A DNA stretch of 7,806 bases, taken from Prevotellaceae bacterium. Lineage in GTDB: Bacteria > Bacteroidota > Bacteroidia > Bacteroidales > UBA932. Both the position numbers and the translations under genes were made by a program. The DNA lies in NCBI GenBank assembly GCA_031259225.1, contig JAIRLT010000253.1, forward strand, positions 1 through 7,806, written 5' to 3'. The stretch's first letter is position 1. Every line of letters starts with the position of its first letter. The notes under the pieces were generated by a model. That model saw only the letters and a program-made list of their open reading frames with translations, did not search any database and was not told the DNA's origin. Below are positions 7,340 through 7,806 of this stretch, in pieces.

Positions 7340-7384
7340 CTAAAAAATAAATTAACCCTCCTTTCATGCAGCGCACGGCACGCC

Positions 7385-7440
7385 GCCCCTTAGGGGCAGT
7401 TGAAAGTGGAAAGTTGAAAGTTGAAAATGGCGGACGCAGG
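7385..7440. repeat. 7-bp tandem array (AAAGTTG) with C4-TTA-G4 head and GGACGCAGG cap
   Basis: The palindrome GCCCCTTAGGGGC (7385-7397) overlaps the first unit of an array with exact 7-bp spacing: GCAGTTG, AAAGTGG, AAAGTTG, AAAGTTG, AAAATGG (7396-7430). The array runs into TGGCGGACGCAGG (7428-7440). The arrangement of a C4-TTW-G4 palindrome beside a CAGTT-starting array repeats the architecture of the insertion inside carB. Confidence 0.82.
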
Positions 7441-7492
7441 CTAATGTGCTAATGTGATTAATGTGCTAATGTGACTAATTGGCTGACGCAGG
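7441..7492. repeat. 8-9-bp tandem array (CTAATGTG) with TGGCTGACGCAGG cap
   Basis: Units are CTAATGTG, CTAATGTG, ATTAATGTG, CTAATGTG and a final ACTAATTGG, giving 8- and 9-bp steps (7441-7482). The last unit merges with TGGCTGACGCAGG (7480-7492), nearly identical to the cap ending the preceding array at 7428-7440. Confidence 0.8.
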
Positions 7493-7497
7493 AACAA

Positions 7498-7529
7498 TTT
7501 AAAGATTTCAAAATTTAAAGATTTAAAGA
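7498..7529. repeat. 8-bp tandem array (TTTAAAGA)
   Basis: Four 8-bp units, TTTAAAGA, TTTCAAAA, TTTAAAGA, TTTAAAGA, follow the preceding cap after five bases. They lead directly into the A-rich left flank of the hairpin at 7532-7568. The low complexity makes this the weakest of the arrays, but the 8-bp spacing is exact. Confidence 0.65.
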
Positions 7530-7531
7530 AA

Positions 7532-7568
7532 AACCGCCGGTACGTTTCCGTACCGGCAGTTCTTTTTT
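7532..7568. terminator. Bidirectional hairpin terminator upstream of carB
   Basis: GCCGGTACG (7536-7544) and CGTACCGGC (7549-7557) form a perfect 9-bp stem with loop TTTC, read as GAAA on the minus strand. The stem extends by AAC/GTT across one C-A mismatch. TTCTTTTTT follows on the plus strand, and GGTTTTTCTTT follows on the minus strand, so it could stop transcription either way. No gene in the window needs it: carB starts to its left and points away. The natural reading is termination of a leftward gene beyond 7806, which would isolate carB from it. Confidence 0.8.
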
Positions 7569-7581
7569 GCACCCAGCTTTG

Positions 7582-7625
7582 GGGTAAAGGGTACAAGGTA
7601 AAGGGTGAAAGGGGCTGACGCCGGC
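7582..7625. repeat. 7-bp tandem array (GGGTAAA) with GGCTGACGCCGGC cap
   Basis: Four exact 7-bp units, GGGTAAA, GGGTACA, AGGTAAA, GGGTGAA (7582-7609), continue through AGG into GGGCTGACGCCGGC (7612-7625). The cap matches those at 3876-3891, 7428-7440 and 7480-7492. The next array begins immediately after it. Confidence 0.83.
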
Positions 7626-7653
7626 ACTGCCTACTGCCTACTGCCCACTGCCC
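7626..7653. repeat. 7-bp tandem array (ACTGCCT/ACTGCCC) related to the carB insertion
   Basis: Four exact 7-bp units occur as two identical doublets: ACTGCCT x2 then ACTGCCC x2. Their reverse complements, AGGCAGT and GGGCAGT, are circular permutations or one-base variants of the CAGTGGG/CAGTTGG units inside carB. The array shares the doublet structure of that insertion, so this is the nearest non-coding relative of it in the window. Confidence 0.85.
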
Positions 7654-7661
7654 CACAACGC

Positions 7662-7806
7662 CGTCATTCCGACCGGAGCGGCGAGGGACGAGCCGCGCAG
7701 TGGAGGAACCTGTTCCCAAACGCAGGGTGATGCAAAGCAGCAGGTGCATAATGCAGCAGATCCCTCCACTCCGCACGCTCATTCTTCGCGTGCTCCGGTC
7801 GGAATG
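7662..7806. repeat. Large imperfect inverted repeat with cloverleaf potential
   Basis: CATTCCGACCGGAGC (7665-7679) is the exact reverse complement of 7792-7806. Inside it, GCGGC/GCCGC (7678-7682, 7692-7696) and GCACGC/GCGTGC (7773-7778, 7788-7793) form two hairpins, each with a 9-base loop. AGTGGAGG (7699-7706) pairs with CCTCCACT (7763-7770), extending to 12 of 14 matches. The centre (7713-7756) holds TGCATAATGCA, itself an inverted repeat. The result is a four-way cloverleaf. No transposase or coding frame is present. It resembles dispersed palindromic intergenic repeats; its right end may extend past the window edge. Confidence 0.85.

Noticed and set aside
7308..7376. N-terminal extension of CarB from a GTG at 7374-7376 (23 extra residues).
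   Set aside because: Family homology starts at the ATG at 7305-7307, and a perfect -7 promoter box (7332-7339) lies inside the extension, so the extension would not be transcribed from that promoter.
7441..7782. 113-codon minus-strand open frame upstream of carB.
   Set aside because: It is made entirely of tandem arrays, the hairpin terminator and the inverted repeat, with no recognisable domain or start context.

Overview
The window looks like a chromosomal segment of a Bacteroidota bacterium, most likely of the order Bacteroidales. Both genes have Bacteroidota-type architecture: an Oar-like TonB-dependent receptor with a carboxypeptidase-regulatory-like N-terminal domain, and a CarB of the CPS1/CAD-like kind. 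Both are preceded by TAnnTTTG promoter elements with no obvious Shine-Dalgarno sequence. No genus can be named from the sequence alone.

Layout, left to right. Bases 1-231 are a 21-bp-period array of CACGTG palindromes that runs off the left edge. A strong hairpin terminator (284-321) follows, serving the leftward receptor gene (343-3666). A promoter candidate lies at 3732-3763. Bases 3667-3998 hold no gene, but they contain two 7-bp tandem arrays and a short CGTCATTGCGAG-type repeat. The leftward carB gene (3999-7307) follows, with a -7 promoter box at 7332-7339. Bases 7308-7806 again hold no gene. They are packed with short tandem arrays of 7, 8 or 8-9 bp period, a probably bidirectional hairpin terminator (7532-7568), and a 142-bp inverted repeat that can fold as a cloverleaf and ends at the right edge.

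The two genes are not functionally linked. The receptor is an outer-membrane importer or exporter channel of unknown substrate with no SusD-like partner in view. CarB is the synthetase subunit that supplies carbamoyl phosphate to pyrimidine and arginine synthesis; carA is not in the window.

The unusual part is the repeats. At least six arrays share an exact 7-bp period but have quite different unit sequences, and several end in a shared GGCTGACGC-like cap. One such array, with a C4-TTT-G4 module, sits inside carB and is translated in frame as about 30 extra residues (S634-L665) at a position where relatives have about three. Together with the 21-bp CACGTG array and the cloverleaf repeat, this suggests a genome colonised by several families of short-period repeats, one of which has been captured into an essential enzyme.
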